Source: Haloterrigena turkmenica DSM 5511
GTDB lineage: Archaea; Halobacteriota; Halobacteria; Halobacteriales; Natrialbaceae
NCBI RefSeq assembly: GCF_000025325.1
Contig: NC_013743.1
Location: 2,976,001 to 3,040,000, forward strand
Direction: 5' to 3'
DNA length: 64,000 nt
Positions within the stretch are counted from its first letter, which is position 1. Every line of letters begins with the position of its first letter. The position numbers were made by a program, and so were the translations under genes. The notes below the pieces were generated by a model that was not told the DNA's origin, ran no database searches, and was given only the letters and a program-made list of their open reading frames with translations. Shown in pieces: positions 18,803 to 27,631 of this stretch.

Positions 18803-18807
18803 TTTTT
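18803..18807 (+). terminator. T-run terminator after the 18244 gene
   Basis: Five T residues 8 bases after the stop codon, the common archaeal termination signal. Other factors were not assessed. Confidence 0.4.
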
Positions 18808-18884
18808 CCGCCTCGGGTTCGTTCGCTGCACTCACTCACCACTCGGCGCAAAAACGTCCTCAGAAATCTTCGATTCCTGATGGG

Positions 18885-19030
18885 CCCGCGAGAGCGCCGC
18901 TCTCGCGGACTTCGATGAAAAAGGCCGCCTCCGCGGGGCGTTGCCCCGCTCCGGCGGGTAATCGCTCACTTCGTTCGCGAACGCTCACGCAGCGCTCTCG
19001 TCGCTTGACGAGCAGTTCCTAACTCGATCC
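18885..19030. repeat. Hairpin-rich intergenic island
   Basis: Contains perfect stems GCGAGAGCG/CGCTCTCGC around 18889-18909 and GCGGGGC/GCCCCGC around 18936-18952, then CACTTCGTTCGCGAACG. It differs from the repeat family at 0.1, 36 and 44 kb. No gene is visible between 18796 and 19090. Confidence 0.5.
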
Positions 19031-19090
19031 CCAAACGCGCCTGCGACTGCGTCCGGAGGCTCTATGGGAGCGGCTTCCGAGACCTCAGGT

Positions 19091-19528
19091 ATGAGCGACG
19101 GAGACGCTGACGGAGCCGAGGCCGCCGTCCGTGACTACTACGACGCACTCCGGAGCGGCGAGCCCCTCGAGCCGTACTTCCTCGAGGACGAGTCGACCGT
19201 CAAATTCGGGATCAGCGAGGCCCTGTTCGGCTTCGAGTCGGTCCGCGAGGCGCTGCGGGAACAGACCGCGACGACCGCGGACTGGACCGTCGAGAGCGAC
19301 CACCTCGTCGTCTCGGAGCGCGACGCATTCGCGACGTTCGCCGACGAGGTGACAATGACGTGGACGGACACCGAGACCGGCGCGAACCGGCGGTTCGAGA
19401 CGCGCTGGAGCGGGACGCTCGTTCGGGACGAGCGCAGCGACCGGGACGAACGGGGCGACGACGGGACCGAAGCGAAGCCTCCGTGGCGATTCGCCACGAT
19501 GCACGTCAGTACGGCCGACGAGCTATGA
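19091..19528 (+). CDS. SnoaL/NTF2-like fold protein
   Basis: 145 residues from the ATG at 19091. The layout is that of a small cone-shaped NTF2-like protein: an N-terminal helix AAVRDYYDALRSGEPLEPYF, FGFESVREALREQ, and then long strands WTVESDHLVVSERDAFATF and EVTMTWTDTETG, finally the catalytic-cavity strand RFETRWSGTLVRD and WRFATMHVS. Members serve as isomerases, cyclases or ligand binders, so the function is open. Its TGA overlaps the next gene's ATG (ATGA), indicating a two-gene operon. Confidence 0.75.
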   Translation: MSDGDADGAEAAVRDYYDALRSGEPLEPYFLEDESTVKFGISEALFGFESVREALREQTATTADWTVESDHLVVSERDAFATFADEVTMTWTDTETGANRRFETRWSGTLVRDERSDRDERGDDGTEAKPPWRFATMHVSTADEL

Positions 19529-19758
19529 GCCGCGGCCGGGGCCCCGACCGCGACCCGAGGCGGCGATCCGCCGACCCGAGTTCGGTGACGGAGCCGTCGG
19601 CCCGGCTCAAGGCCGTGTTCGTCCTGCTCGTCGGCCTCTCCGGCGGAACGATGGCGCTCGGCGGCGGCGCGTCGCCGCTCACCGTTGGGCTACTGACGGT
19701 CGGCGGCGCCGTCGCCGGCGGCGCGTTACTCTGGTATCTGCTCTGGATCCTCGGCTAG
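19525..19758 (+). CDS. Small two-helix membrane protein
   Basis: 77 residues, starting in the ATGA overlap with the SnoaL-like gene. An Arg/Asp-rich N-terminus of about 28 residues is followed by two membrane helices, KAVFVLLVGLSGGTMALGG and TVGLLTVGGAVAGGALLWYL. Coupled translation suggests it works with its upstream partner. Function unknown. Confidence 0.7.
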   Translation: MSRGRGPDRDPRRRSADPSSVTEPSARLKAVFVLLVGLSGGTMALGGGASPLTVGLLTVGGAVAGGALLWYLLWILG

Positions 19759-19898
19759 TCGGGAGCCTCGAGGAGGAACGGGTGCCTCGAGAAAGAACGA
19801 CTCGAAGGGATGGAAACCGGCGTCTCCGCGTCGGATCGGAGAACGGAATATCGATCGGTCAGCGATTACCAATCGACGCTGGCCCGGCCTGACGGTGC

Positions 19899-20861
19899 TC
19901 AGCGGTCGACGCGCTGGAGCCACATCGTCGGCGCGTCGAGTTCGTCCTGCGTCGGGAGGTTCTCGGGCCCTTCCCAGACGAGCGCCGCGGTCTCGAGGTC
20001 GCGGTTCTCGACGACCGTCTCGAAGAAGTGCTTCCCGCGCTCGTACTGCCGTTCCTTGAGTCCGAGGCCGAGCAGGCGACGGAACAGCTTCTGGAGCGGT
20101 CCTCGACCCTGCCGGCGAGCGTCGAGTTTCCGGCGGAGGTCCGCGTACTCGTCGTCGAAGGCGTGGTCCATCAGCAGTTCGGCGTACCCCTCGACGACGG
20201 TCATCGCGGCGTCGAGTTCCTGGAACGACGCGCGGTCCAGCGAGCCGTCCGAGAGCTTTGCGATGCCCTCCTCCATGCGCTCCTCTAAGTGGTCGGAGAG
20301 CCACGGCGCGGCGCCGAACTCCGCGGCGTGGGTCACCTCGTGGAAGGCGATCCAGCGGCGGAACCGGTTGGCGTCGACCTCGAGTTTCTCGGCGGCACCC
20401 AAGATGTTCGGCCGGACGAAGTACAGCGCGTGAGTCTCCTCGGGGTCGTTCGCCAGCAGCAGGGGATCGTACTGTCCGAGGACGTTCCGTCCGAGGAAGG
20501 CCAGCAGGACGGTCATCGTCCCCGTATTGATCGTTCGGGCGACGCCGGGGAAGGCGCCGGCCGGCACCTGCTCCTCGAGGGTGCCCATCACGCGCTCGAA
20601 GGTCGCGATGTTCGCGTCCATCCAGTGGTGACGGTTCTGAATCTCGATGGAATCGGGAACGTCGAAGTCGACGCCAGATACCGTGCGGATGGCCTCGCGG
20701 GCCTCCCGCACGTCGCGGGCGAACGCCTCCCGCTCGCCCGGCTCGAGCTCGAGGGAGCCGGGCTCGGTTACCGCCTTTGCGGCGTCTGCCGCAGACTGCC
20801 AGTCGATCATATCGTCACCGGACGCCCCGGCAACGGCCCGGGCGCTACGATAGAGATTCAC
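19899..20861 (-). CDS. DUF2342-type zinc-dependent protein (F420-associated family)
   Basis: About 320 residues. I chose the GTG at 20861 (MNLYRSARAVAGAS) because this N-terminus looks conserved with haloarchaeal relatives; an ATG at 20810 would be 17 residues shorter and a TTG lies at 20888. The zinc-binding motif HEVTHAAEF (HExxH) is near the middle, preceded by FRRWIAF, with GYAELLMDHAFD downstream giving a third ligand region. The family has been linked by co-occurrence to coenzyme F420 biosynthesis, but peptidase activity is unproven. The two strands flanking HExxH are typical of zincins. Confidence 0.8.
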   Translation of the reverse strand: MNLYRSARAVAGASGDDMIDWQSAADAAKAVTEPGSLELEPGEREAFARDVREAREAIRTVSGVDFDVPDSIEIQNRHHWMDANIATFERVMGTLEEQVPAGAFPGVARTINTGTMTVLLAFLGRNVLGQYDPLLLANDPEETHALYFVRPNILGAAEKLEVDANRFRRWIAFHEVTHAAEFGAAPWLSDHLEERMEEGIAKLSDGSLDRASFQELDAAMTVVEGYAELLMDHAFDDEYADLRRKLDARRQGRGPLQKLFRRLLGLGLKERQYERGKHFFETVVENRDLETAALVWEGPENLPTQDELDAPTMWLQRVDR

Positions 20862-20960
20862 ACCGAGGAGTACGGGCAGGAAGCGCAAAAGCGTTCTGTC
20901 GGACGGCGTCCGACAGTGGGTCGGTCGCCCGACACGTCACGGTGTCAGCGATCGGTCGAC

Positions 20961-21266
20961 TCAGTTGACGATGACGTCCGGCTCCTCTTCGGCCTCGAGG
21001 TCGTCCTCGTCGTCCCCGCTGAACTTCTTGGCGGCCGCAGCGATGGCCACGAGCGCGACGAGCGCGATGACGGCGCCGATAGCCTTGCTGCCGCCGGACT
21101 CCTCCGCTTCGGAGTCGTCGATGTCGGTTTCGGTCTCGTACTCCGGCGTCTCCTCGGACTCGCTCTCGCTGGAGCCGAACGGCAGCGCGCTGCCGATCGA
21201 TCCGGGTCCGAACTGGGTGTCGCCGTCCAGATGCAACTCGACGAGGGTGAACTTCGTGTCTCCCAT
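20961..21266 (-). CDS. Small acidic single-pass membrane protein
   Basis: 101 residues. The N-terminal 35 (MGDTKFTLVELHLDGDTQFG) look folded and beta-rich. A Ser/Glu/Asp-rich linker follows, then one membrane helix (about 62-80, AIGAVIALVALVAIAAAA) and an acidic C-terminal tail. Topology cannot be decided from sequence. It is divergent from the lsm-rpl37e operon, sharing a 210-base intergenic region. Confidence 0.7.
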   Translation of the reverse strand: MGDTKFTLVELHLDGDTQFGPGSIGSALPFGSSESESEETPEYETETDIDDSEAEESGGSKAIGAVIALVALVAIAAAAKKFSGDDEDDLEAEEEPDVIVN

Positions 21267-21443
21267 AGTGAGTGTTTCGTCGAGTAGCCACTTATAGTGT
21301 TTGCCGGATGTCGCACAGCGGATTCGAGTCAGTGGTCTCTTGAACTCGAGTCGTTCCGAATCGGTCCCGATAGGTGGCGTTTCGCGACGGACAATGGCGA
21401 CCGCATCTCCGTCGACGGCGAGAATGCGGACACAGGACCGGTA

Positions 21444-21451
21444 CGATTAAG
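21444..21451 (+). promoter_or_regulatory. Putative TATA box for lsm-rpl37e
   Basis: CGATTAAG about 28 bases before the ATG at 21476, consistent with a nearly leaderless transcript. Confidence 0.5.
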
Positions 21452-21475
21452 TGTCCGTCACCTGCGGTCTTTCGT

Positions 21476-21700
21476 ATGAGTGGACGACCGCTGGACGTCC
21501 TCGAGGCGTCGCTCGGCGAACGCGTCACGGTACGACTCAAGAGTGGCGGCGAGTACGTCGGCGATCTGGCCGGCTACGACCAGCACATGAACCTCGTGCT
21601 CGAGGACGTGACGATCCCCGAAGCCGGTGTCGACGAAGAGGCGCCGGTCGAAGACACAACGATTATACGCGGCGACAACGTCGTTTCGATCACTCCATGA
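21476..21700 (+). CDS. lsm: LSm (Sm-like) RNA-binding protein
   Basis: 74 residues, the length of archaeal Lsm/SmAP proteins, which form heptameric rings that bind U-rich and small RNAs. Sm1 is seen in [30 protein letters not shown] with the conserved Gly and the DxHMN segment at about 32-42 ([13 protein letters not shown]). Sm2 is [14 protein letters not shown] at the end (IRGxNV). The gene overlaps rpl37e by ATGA, a linkage widely conserved in archaea. Confidence 0.95.
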   Translation: MSGRPLDVLEASLGERVTVRLKSGGEYVGDLAGYDQHMNLVLEDVTIPEAGVDEEAPVEDTTIIRGDNVVSITP

Positions 21701-21873
21701 CTGGCGCAGGAACCCCAAGCCAAGGAAAGAAGAACAAGACGACCCACACCAAATGTCGTCGCTGCGGAGAGAAGTCCTACCACACCAGAAAGAAGGAGTG
21801 CTCGTCGTGTGGCTTCGGCAAGTCCGCCAAACGCCGCGACTACGAGTGGCAGTCGAAGACCGGCGACAACTGA
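21697..21873 (+). CDS. rpl37e: 50S ribosomal protein L37e
   Basis: 58 residues, the normal length. It starts inside the lsm stop (ATGA). Zinc ribbon: [12 protein letters not shown] and [15 protein letters not shown], giving C-x2-C and C-x2-C. It binds 23S rRNA in the large subunit. Pyrimidine-rich sequence at 21879-21898 may terminate the operon. Confidence 0.97.
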   Translation: MTGAGTPSQGKKNKTTHTKCRRCGEKSYHTRKKECSSCGFGKSAKRRDYEWQSKTGDN

Positions 21874-22088
21874 CGGATCTTCTCTTTCCTCCTTCCAACC
21901 GTCCGTTCCCTAGCGGTGCGACTCGAGCCGTCGACACGGAGTGACATCGATCGACACGGTACGAGTCGGACTCGAGACGTGAGCGAGTTGCTCGCAACAC
22001 TGTTGTTTTCCTGACTAATATACATCTCTAATAATCTGGTTCCGACACCATACACCTCAGATCTATCGAATTTCGTGCCTAACGCACG

Positions 22089-22096
22089 TTTATATA
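22089..22096 (+). promoter_or_regulatory. Putative TATA box for the DUF4013 gene
   Basis: TTTATATA, a strong archaeal TATA match. Transcription would start near 22120, giving a leader of about 35 bases before the ATG at 22156. Confidence 0.5.
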
Positions 22097-22155
22097 GTTA
22101 TCAAGCGTATACTATGACGACCACGCTGGAAACGGCAGTCGGTCGAGGCTGAGTC

Positions 22156-22854
22156 ATGATCACTACCGCGGTAACCTACTTGAAGAACAGCGACGACGTC
22201 TGGAAGACGACGATCATCGGCGGGCTGCTCGTACTGGCGAGCGTCCTGGTGCTCCCCGCCGTTCTCGTCTGGGGCTACGTCGTCCGAGTGCTCGAGCGAA
22301 CGAGTCGCGGCGACGACGAGGCGCCACGGTTCGACGACTGGCGGGCACTAACGGTCGACGGCGCGAAAGCCGTCGCGATCCTCCTGGCGTACGGCCTGCT
22401 TCCGTTCGTCGTCGGTGGGCTCCTGTTCGGGGGCGTCTGGCTGGCGGTCGGCGGCGACCCGGGAGCGATCGGGACCGTGGCGTTCGGCATCGCGAGCCTG
22501 CTGACGCTCGCGGCCATGCTCGCGGTCGCCTACACCGTCCCCGCCGCGCTGGCCCGCTTCGCGACGGAGGGCCGACTCGGCGCCGGCTTCGAGTTCGGCG
22601 CGCTGCGGCCGAGCCTCGCGACCGGGACGTACGCGGTCGGCTGGCTGCAGGCCGTCGGGATCGTCTTCGCGGGCGCGCTGCTCTCTGGGCTGCTCACCGA
22701 GATCCCGATTCTCGGGGCCGTCCTCGGAGCAGTCGTGTCGTTCTACGCGCTCGTGAGCGCCTACTACGTCATCGGGCGGACCTGGGAGCGGCTCCACCCC
22801 GTCTCGCTCGAGGAGACTCGAGAGCAGCCGTCAGCCGAACGCCCGGCGATCTGA
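22156..22854 (+). CDS. DUF4013 membrane protein
   Basis: 232 residues. The start MITTAVTYLKNSDDVWKTTI and the following hydrophobic stretches, about five helices in total, match DUF4013, a family with paired helical repeats that is common in haloarchaea and methanogens. The loop RTSRGDDEAPRFDDWRALTV and YYVIGRTWERLHPV near the end are characteristic. Function unknown; a role in membrane organisation has been assumed but not shown. A T-run at 22865-22870 follows the stop. Confidence 0.8.
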   Translation: MITTAVTYLKNSDDVWKTTIIGGLLVLASVLVLPAVLVWGYVVRVLERTSRGDDEAPRFDDWRALTVDGAKAVAILLAYGLLPFVVGGLLFGGVWLAVGGDPGAIGTVAFGIASLLTLAAMLAVAYTVPAALARFATEGRLGAGFEFGALRPSLATGTYAVGWLQAVGIVFAGALLSGLLTEIPILGAVLGAVVSFYALVSAYYVIGRTWERLHPVSLEETREQPSAERPAI

Positions 22855-22864
22855 GCCCAACTCG

Positions 22865-22870
22865 TTTTTT
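22865..22870 (+). terminator. T-run terminator after the DUF4013 gene
   Basis: Six T residues 11 bases after the stop codon. Confidence 0.45.
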
Positions 22871-22971
22871 CGCCGTCGAACACAGTGCCCCGTCAAACGA
22901 CGGTCAGCCGCGGCGAACGACAGTCGTCTACCGATGAACAGCCATTAGTCCGATCCCGCGAACACTCGCAT

Positions 22972-24165
22972 ATGGAGACGACCGACGCCTTCGCCGGACT
23001 CGAGTGTGTCGACTGCGGGGCTACCTACGACGCCGAGGCGGTCTCGCACCGCTGTCCCGACTGCGACGGCTTTCTCGATCCGAGCTACGAGTACGACGCG
23101 ATCGACCTCGACCGCGAGACCCTCGCGGACCGACCGTTCGACTCGCAGTGGCGCTACGAGGAACTGCTCCCGTTCCCCCGCGAGTCGGCGGTGACAACCA
23201 ACGAGGGGGCGACGCCGTTGGTCGACTGCCCCGACCTGGCCGACGAACTCGGCGTCGAACGCGTGGTGATCAAGGACGATAGTCGAAATCCGACGGGGTC
23301 GACGACCGACCGCGGGGCATCGGTCGCCGCGACGGCCGCTTCCCAACACGGGACGACCGACGTCGCGCTCGCGTCGACGGGCAACGGCGGACAGGCGGCC
23401 GCGGCCTACGCCGGCCGGGCCGACCTCGAGTCGCACGTCTACGTCCCCTCGCGCTCGAGTTTCACGAACAAGGCGATGATCAACGTCCACGGCGGCGACA
23501 TGAACGTCGTCGGCGGCCGGTTCGACGACGCCGTCGGCGCCTACGAGGAGGGGATGGGCGAGCACGACGACTGGTACTCGCTGCAGCCCTTCGAGACGCC
23601 CTACCGCCACGAGGGGGCGAAGACGACCCTCTTCGAGATCCTCGAGTCCCTCGAGTGGGAGGTCCCCGACGCGATCTGTTACCCGACCGGCATCGGCGTC
23701 GGGCTGGTGGGGGCGTACAAGGGAGCGACGGAACTTCGCGAACTCGGACTCATCGACGAGCTTCCACCGCTGTACGCCGCCCAGGCCGCGGGCTGTGCGC
23801 CGATCGTCGACGCCGTCGAGAACGACCGCGACGAACACGAGCCGGTCGACCGTCCCGACACGATCTGCGGCGAGATCGAAATCGCCGATCCGCCGGCGGG
23901 GTCGCGAGTCCTCGAGGCCGTCCGCGAGACCGACGGCGGGGCGGTCGCGACCGAGGACCGGGACATCCTCGAGTCCGGCGTTCGCGTCGCAACTCACGAG
24001 GGTCTCGAACTGGCGCCGAGCCCGGCCGCGGCGGCCAGCGGCGCGTGGGAGTTAGCCGAGCGCGGCGAGTTCGACGGCGACGAGACGGTCGTCATCGTCA
24101 ACACGACCGCCGGCAACAAGGAGGGCGACGTACTGCGCAGCCACCTGATGAGTCAGGGCGTTTAG
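22972..24165 (+). CDS. Threonine synthase-like protein lacking the PLP lysine
   Basis: 397 residues from the ATG at 22972. The N-terminal ribbon has LECVDCGATYD and HRCPDCDGFL (two C-x2-C pairs), normal in archaeal ThrC. The substrate region NEGATPLVDCPDLADELG and the phosphate loop STGNGGQAAAAYAG (135-148) are present. However, the cofactor motif reads NPTGSTTDRG where active enzymes have NPTGSFKDRG: the expected Schiff-base Lys at residue 112 is Thr. The codons are clear (tcg acg acc gac). A lysine in FTNKAMINVHGG is the one normally conserved for another purpose. So it is either catalytically dead with a regulatory role, or uses a different chemistry. A frameshift is not indicated. Confidence 0.8.
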   Translation: METTDAFAGLECVDCGATYDAEAVSHRCPDCDGFLDPSYEYDAIDLDRETLADRPFDSQWRYEELLPFPRESAVTTNEGATPLVDCPDLADELGVERVVIKDDSRNPTGSTTDRGASVAATAASQHGTTDVALASTGNGGQAAAAYAGRADLESHVYVPSRSSFTNKAMINVHGGDMNVVGGRFDDAVGAYEEGMGEHDDWYSLQPFETPYRHEGAKTTLFEILESLEWEVPDAICYPTGIGVGLVGAYKGATELRELGLIDELPPLYAAQAAGCAPIVDAVENDRDEHEPVDRPDTICGEIEIADPPAGSRVLEAVRETDGGAVATEDRDILESGVRVATHEGLELAPSPAAAASGAWELAERGEFDGDETVVIVNTTAGNKEGDVLRSHLMSQGV

Positions 24166-24258
24166 TCGCCGATCGAACCGCACTGTGCCGAGGCCGTACT
24201 GACCGCCGTCCGACCTCGCGTTGATGCGCGTCTGATCGTCGAAACGGCCACGTCGGCA

Positions 24259-24975
24259 TCAGTCGTCGTCGGCCCGCTCGGTGCCGGCGTCCTCGAGCGA
24301 GCCGGCGTTCGTCTCGTCGACGACGTCGATCGAGACACCGGCGTCCATCCCGCGGTTGCGGCTCGCATCGCCGAACCCGGCGCTGAGCACCCGCGTCAGG
24401 GCGTCCTCGACGTCCTCGTCGAGTTCCGTGATCCGGTCTGATTCGACCTCGACGACGAATCCCGTCGTGATGTTCGGCGACGTCGGCAAGAAGAGCACCT
24501 CGCGGCCGTCGTCGGTCACCTTTCCCGTCTTGAACGCGGTCATCCGAAGTCCGTTCCAGGTCTCGATTTTGACCGGTTTCTGCAGCGAGTCCTGTTCGCC
24601 GAAGGCGGTCTCGGCGGCCATTTTCGAGGCGTTGTAGACGACCCGCATCACGGGAACGCGGTTCGCGACGTTGTCGACGACCCGTTCGACGAGCCCGCCG
24701 ACGGTCGTCCGCATGAGATAGCCGATGGAGAAGGTAAGGATCGTGAAGACGGTCAGCGCGACGACGACCCGGAGGAACTGCGCGAGTTGCTCGCGGGTCT
24801 GCTGGGCTTGCTCCCCGGTACCCGGGATAAACGGCTCGAGCGCCTCGGGCTGGAGAATGAGCCCTGGCGTCAGCCCGGCGACGAGGCCGTAGAGCCAGTA
24901 GATGACGTAGAGAGTGACCAGGATCGGGCCGAGGACGATCAGCCCGCTCGCGAAATCCCGCTTCCACGAAGCCAT
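24259..24975 (-). CDS. DUF502 membrane protein
   Basis: 238 residues from the ATG at 24975. It has an N-terminal helix LIVLGPILVTLYVIYWLYG, a second helix LRVVVALTVFTILTFSIGYL (about residues 67-90), and the DUF502 soluble region with PVMRVVYNASKMAAE, KTGKVTDDGREVLFLPTSPN and TTGFVVEVES. The C-terminus is acidic. DUF502 proteins are of unknown function and are widespread in bacteria, plants and haloarchaea. It stands between a convergent gene and proline dehydrogenase. Confidence 0.85.
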   Translation of the reverse strand: MASWKRDFASGLIVLGPILVTLYVIYWLYGLVAGLTPGLILQPEALEPFIPGTGEQAQQTREQLAQFLRVVVALTVFTILTFSIGYLMRTTVGGLVERVVDNVANRVPVMRVVYNASKMAAETAFGEQDSLQKPVKIETWNGLRMTAFKTGKVTDDGREVLFLPTSPNITTGFVVEVESDRITELDEDVEDALTRVLSAGFGDASRNRGMDAGVSIDVVDETNAGSLEDAGTERADDD

Positions 24976-25014
24976 GTGGAGCACCTCTCACTAGTGGCTA
25001 ATGAGCCCTTCCCT

Positions 25015-25851
25015 TTAGCGATCGAGGACCGCACGGAGCGCGAAGCGAACGTTCGCCGTCCGTTCGGTCATCCGCCGATAGAAGTACGATTTCCACCGGT
25101 CGCCGTAGGGGACGTACTGGTAGACGGGATACTCCGCGGCGAGGTCGTCCTGGGCGTCCTCGCGGACGCCCATCAACATCTGGAGCTCGAAGTCCGTGCC
25201 GTGGGTCTCGTGACAGTCGATCGCGTGCTCGATCATCTCGGGGTCGTGGCTACCGACCGCGATGCCGCCGCCGTAGTGTTCGAAGGCGTACTCGAGCAGC
25301 GCCTCGTACTCTCGGTCGATCCGGTCGGTGTCGCGGTAGGCGATATCGGCCGGTTCGTCGTAGGCGCCCTTGACGAACCGGACCTTGCCCGGCACGTCCG
25401 CGAGCCGTTCGACGTCCTCGCGGGTTCGTTTGAGGTTCGCTTGGACGCAGACGCCGACGCCACCCGCGTGTGCTCGAGCGAGATCCTCGTACGCCTCGAG
25501 CGTCGCGTCGGTCGTCGTGTGGTCTTCCATATCGATCCAGACGAAGACGCCGTGGTCGGCGGCCACCTCGACGACGTCCGCGAGCGTCTCTCGGAACACG
25601 TCCTCGCCCAGATCCAGCCCCAGTTGCGACGGCTTGACCGAGATGCAGGCCTCGAGATGCGAGTTCGCGATATCCCGAACCAGCGCGCGGTACTCCGCCG
25701 CGTCCGAGCGGACGGGCGGACGCGCCGTGTAGTGTTCGCCGAGCAGGTTGACGATCCCCGCGATGTTGCGGTCGTTCAGTCGCCGAACGTGCTCGAGGGC
25801 CCGCGCCGGCGACTCTCCGGCGACGAAACGGTTCGCGATCGGCGGAATCAT
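25015..25851 (-). CDS. Proline dehydrogenase (FAD-dependent ProDH)
   Basis: 278 residues, the single-domain ProDH size. It oxidises proline to pyrroline-5-carboxylate with FAD, passing electrons to the respiratory chain. The barrel carries ISVKPSQLGLDLG, FVWIDMEDHTTTD (FAD and substrate contacts), VQANLKRTRED, RFVKGAYDEPADIAYRD, and the end motif YVPYGDRWKSYFYRRMTER with the Arg pair that binds the carboxylate. The next enzyme, pyrroline-5-carboxylate dehydrogenase, is not in the window. Confidence 0.92.
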   Translation of the reverse strand: MIPPIANRFVAGESPARALEHVRRLNDRNIAGIVNLLGEHYTARPPVRSDAAEYRALVRDIANSHLEACISVKPSQLGLDLGEDVFRETLADVVEVAADHGVFVWIDMEDHTTTDATLEAYEDLARAHAGGVGVCVQANLKRTREDVERLADVPGKVRFVKGAYDEPADIAYRDTDRIDREYEALLEYAFEHYGGGIAVGSHDPEMIEHAIDCHETHGTDFELQMLMGVREDAQDDLAAEYPVYQYVPYGDRWKSYFYRRMTERTANVRFALRAVLDR

Positions 25852-26166
25852 GGCCGGACATTGAACCGCTAGTCATAAGGGATTTTGTACGTCTCTCAGG
25901 ACGATCTGTCGGCCCCGATGGGATCGAAGCCCGCGTCGACGGACGCGCGGTCTCGCTGTCGGGATCGTCGGTGACGGAGAGACGGATCGACTCGCTCGAG
26001 TTGGTTCCCCGAACCACCGGGTCGATATTGAGTAACGACTTGCAACCGTTGGTGCACGAGTGAAATCCGACGGCTCGTCGGGTTTCGATCGTCGTATCGG
26101 CACCTTCGCAGGAGCGACGCGTGGAGACCGCACCGATCCGCGCGCCCCTATTTGTTATCGGTATCT
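25852..26166. other. Intergenic region between proline dehydrogenase and the aminotransferase
   Basis: No convincing gene. Short frames here have the arginine-rich composition of shadows. The last part holds the promoter described separately. Confidence 0.4.
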
Positions 26167-26196
26167 GTGTATGGGAAGTATGGATACTGTGGACAA
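26167..26196 (+). promoter_or_regulatory. Shared 30-base motif upstream of the aminotransferase
   Basis: Matches 24 of 30 positions with the element at 47274-47303 near the ectoine hydrolase. Blocks in common are GTGTAT at the start, GGATACTGT at positions 16-24, and ACA near the end. It lies 33 to 62 bases before the ATG, just ahead of the TATA box, where an activator or repressor would bind. Confidence 0.55.
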
Positions 26197-26197
26197 G

Positions 26198-26205
26198 TTA
26201 TTAAT
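26198..26205 (+). promoter_or_regulatory. Putative TATA box for the aminotransferase
   Basis: TTATTAAT centred 27 bases before the ATG at 26229, fitting a leaderless transcript. Confidence 0.55.
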
Positions 26206-26228
26206 ATCTGTTTCACCTGTGGTGACGT

Positions 26229-27611
26229 ATGACGGCAGGACCGCCGATCGACGAACTCCACTTCGATGACGCACCGAACGTCGACTCCGTCCCGGGGCCG
26301 AACACCCGAGAGCTGCTCGAGAAACAGCGCGAGATCGACAGCAGCGCGGTCGCGTACCCGAACGACATCCCGATCGCCTTCGAGGAGGGGAAGGGCGCGA
26401 CGGTTCGGGACGCCGACGGCAACACCTACATCGACCTCTTCGCGGGGATCGGCGTGCTCAACGTCGGCCACTCGAACCCGTACGTGCTCGAGGCCGTCCA
26501 CGAGCAGGCCGACAAGTTCGTCCACACGGTCGACTTCCCGACGGAGGCCCGACTCGAGTTAATCGAGAAACTCGACGAGATCGCGCCCGACGGCCTGCAG
26601 GGCAACAACCGAGTGGTCTTCGGCGGCCCGACGGGCAGTGACGCCATCGAGGCGTCGATCAAGCTCTCTAAATACAACACCGGCGGTGACGGCCTCATCG
26701 CGTTCCGCGGCGGCTACCACGGCGCGACCACCGGCGCGATGAGCGTCACGTCGAACAAGAAGTTCAAGGGCCACTACACGCCGCTGCTCTCGGACGTCGT
26801 CCACGCGCCGTACCCCTACCCCTTCCGGCAGGGGAAGACCCCCGAGGAGGCGGTCGATCACGCCTTAGAGGAGGTCCAGGCGATCGTCGAGGACCCCTAC
26901 GGCGGGCTTGCCAATCCGGCCGGCATGATCGTCGAACCGATCCAGGGCGAGGGCGGCATCGTCACGCCGCCGGAGGGCTTCCTCCAGGGACTGCGCGACA
27001 TCGCCGACGACAACGACATCACGCTCGTCTTCGACGAGATCCAGAGCGGCCTCGGTCGAACGGGCCAGTGGTGGGCCAGCGACTGGGAGGGCGTCACCCC
27101 CGACGTGATGACCTCCGCGAAGGCGCTGGGCGGCGTCGGCTTCCCCCTCTCGGCGACGATGTACAAGGAGGAACTCGACACGTGGGGCTCGGGCGACCAC
27201 GCCGGTACCTACCGCGGCCACGTCGTCGGAATGCGCGCCGGTACCCGCGCCATCGAGTACATCCAAGATCACGACCTGCTCACCCACGCCCGCGACCTCG
27301 GCGAGTACATCCAGGGCCGACTACAGGAGGCCGCCGACGGAACCGAACGGCTCGCCGACATCCGCGGCAAGGGCCTGTTCATCGGCGCCGAGTTCGTCGA
27401 CGCGGACGGGAAGCCCGACGGCGACCTCGTCGACGCGATCCAGCAGTACTGCTTCGAGCACGGCGTCCTCGTCTGGACGGCCGGGCGCCACGGCAACATC
27501 CTGCGGTTCCTCCCGCCGCTCGTGCTCACCCACGACCTCGCGGAGACCGCGCTGGACGTCGTCGTGGAGGCGATCGAGCACGCGACCGCGAAAGCGAAAC
27601 AGACCGCCTGA
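26229..27611 (+). CDS. Class III aminotransferase, diaminobutyrate type (DoeD-like candidate)
   Basis: 460 residues, PLP fold type I. The N-terminal phosphate loop [14 protein letters not shown], then [14 protein letters not shown], the cofactor Asp in [14 protein letters not shown], and the Schiff-base Lys near residue 298 in [12 protein letters not shown]. The GPTG-x-DA(V/I)EA motif and [14 protein letters not shown] resemble diaminobutyrate aminotransferases (EctB, Dat, DoeD) more than GABA or ornithine enzymes. In ectoine catabolism DoeD converts L-2,4-diaminobutyrate to aspartate semialdehyde, which fits a role beside the DoeA-like gene at 46046. A GABA transaminase remains possible. RidA follows 20 bases later. 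Confidence 0.85.
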   Translation: MTAGPPIDELHFDDAPNVDSVPGPNTRELLEKQREIDSSAVAYPNDIPIAFEEGKGATVRDADGNTYIDLFAGIGVLNVGHSNPYVLEAVHEQADKFVHTVDFPTEARLELIEKLDEIAPDGLQGNNRVVFGGPTGSDAIEASIKLSKYNTGGDGLIAFRGGYHGATTGAMSVTSNKKFKGHYTPLLSDVVHAPYPYPFRQGKTPEEAVDHALEEVQAIVEDPYGGLANPAGMIVEPIQGEGGIVTPPEGFLQGLRDIADDNDITLVFDEIQSGLGRTGQWWASDWEGVTPDVMTSAKALGGVGFPLSATMYKEELDTWGSGDHAGTYRGHVVGMRAGTRAIEYIQDHDLLTHARDLGEYIQGRLQEAADGTERLADIRGKGLFIGAEFVDADGKPDGDLVDAIQQYCFEHGVLVWTAGRHGNILRFLPPLVLTHDLAETALDVVVEAIEHATAKAKQTA

Positions 27612-27631
27612 AACCTCGAGCGAACAGAGCC

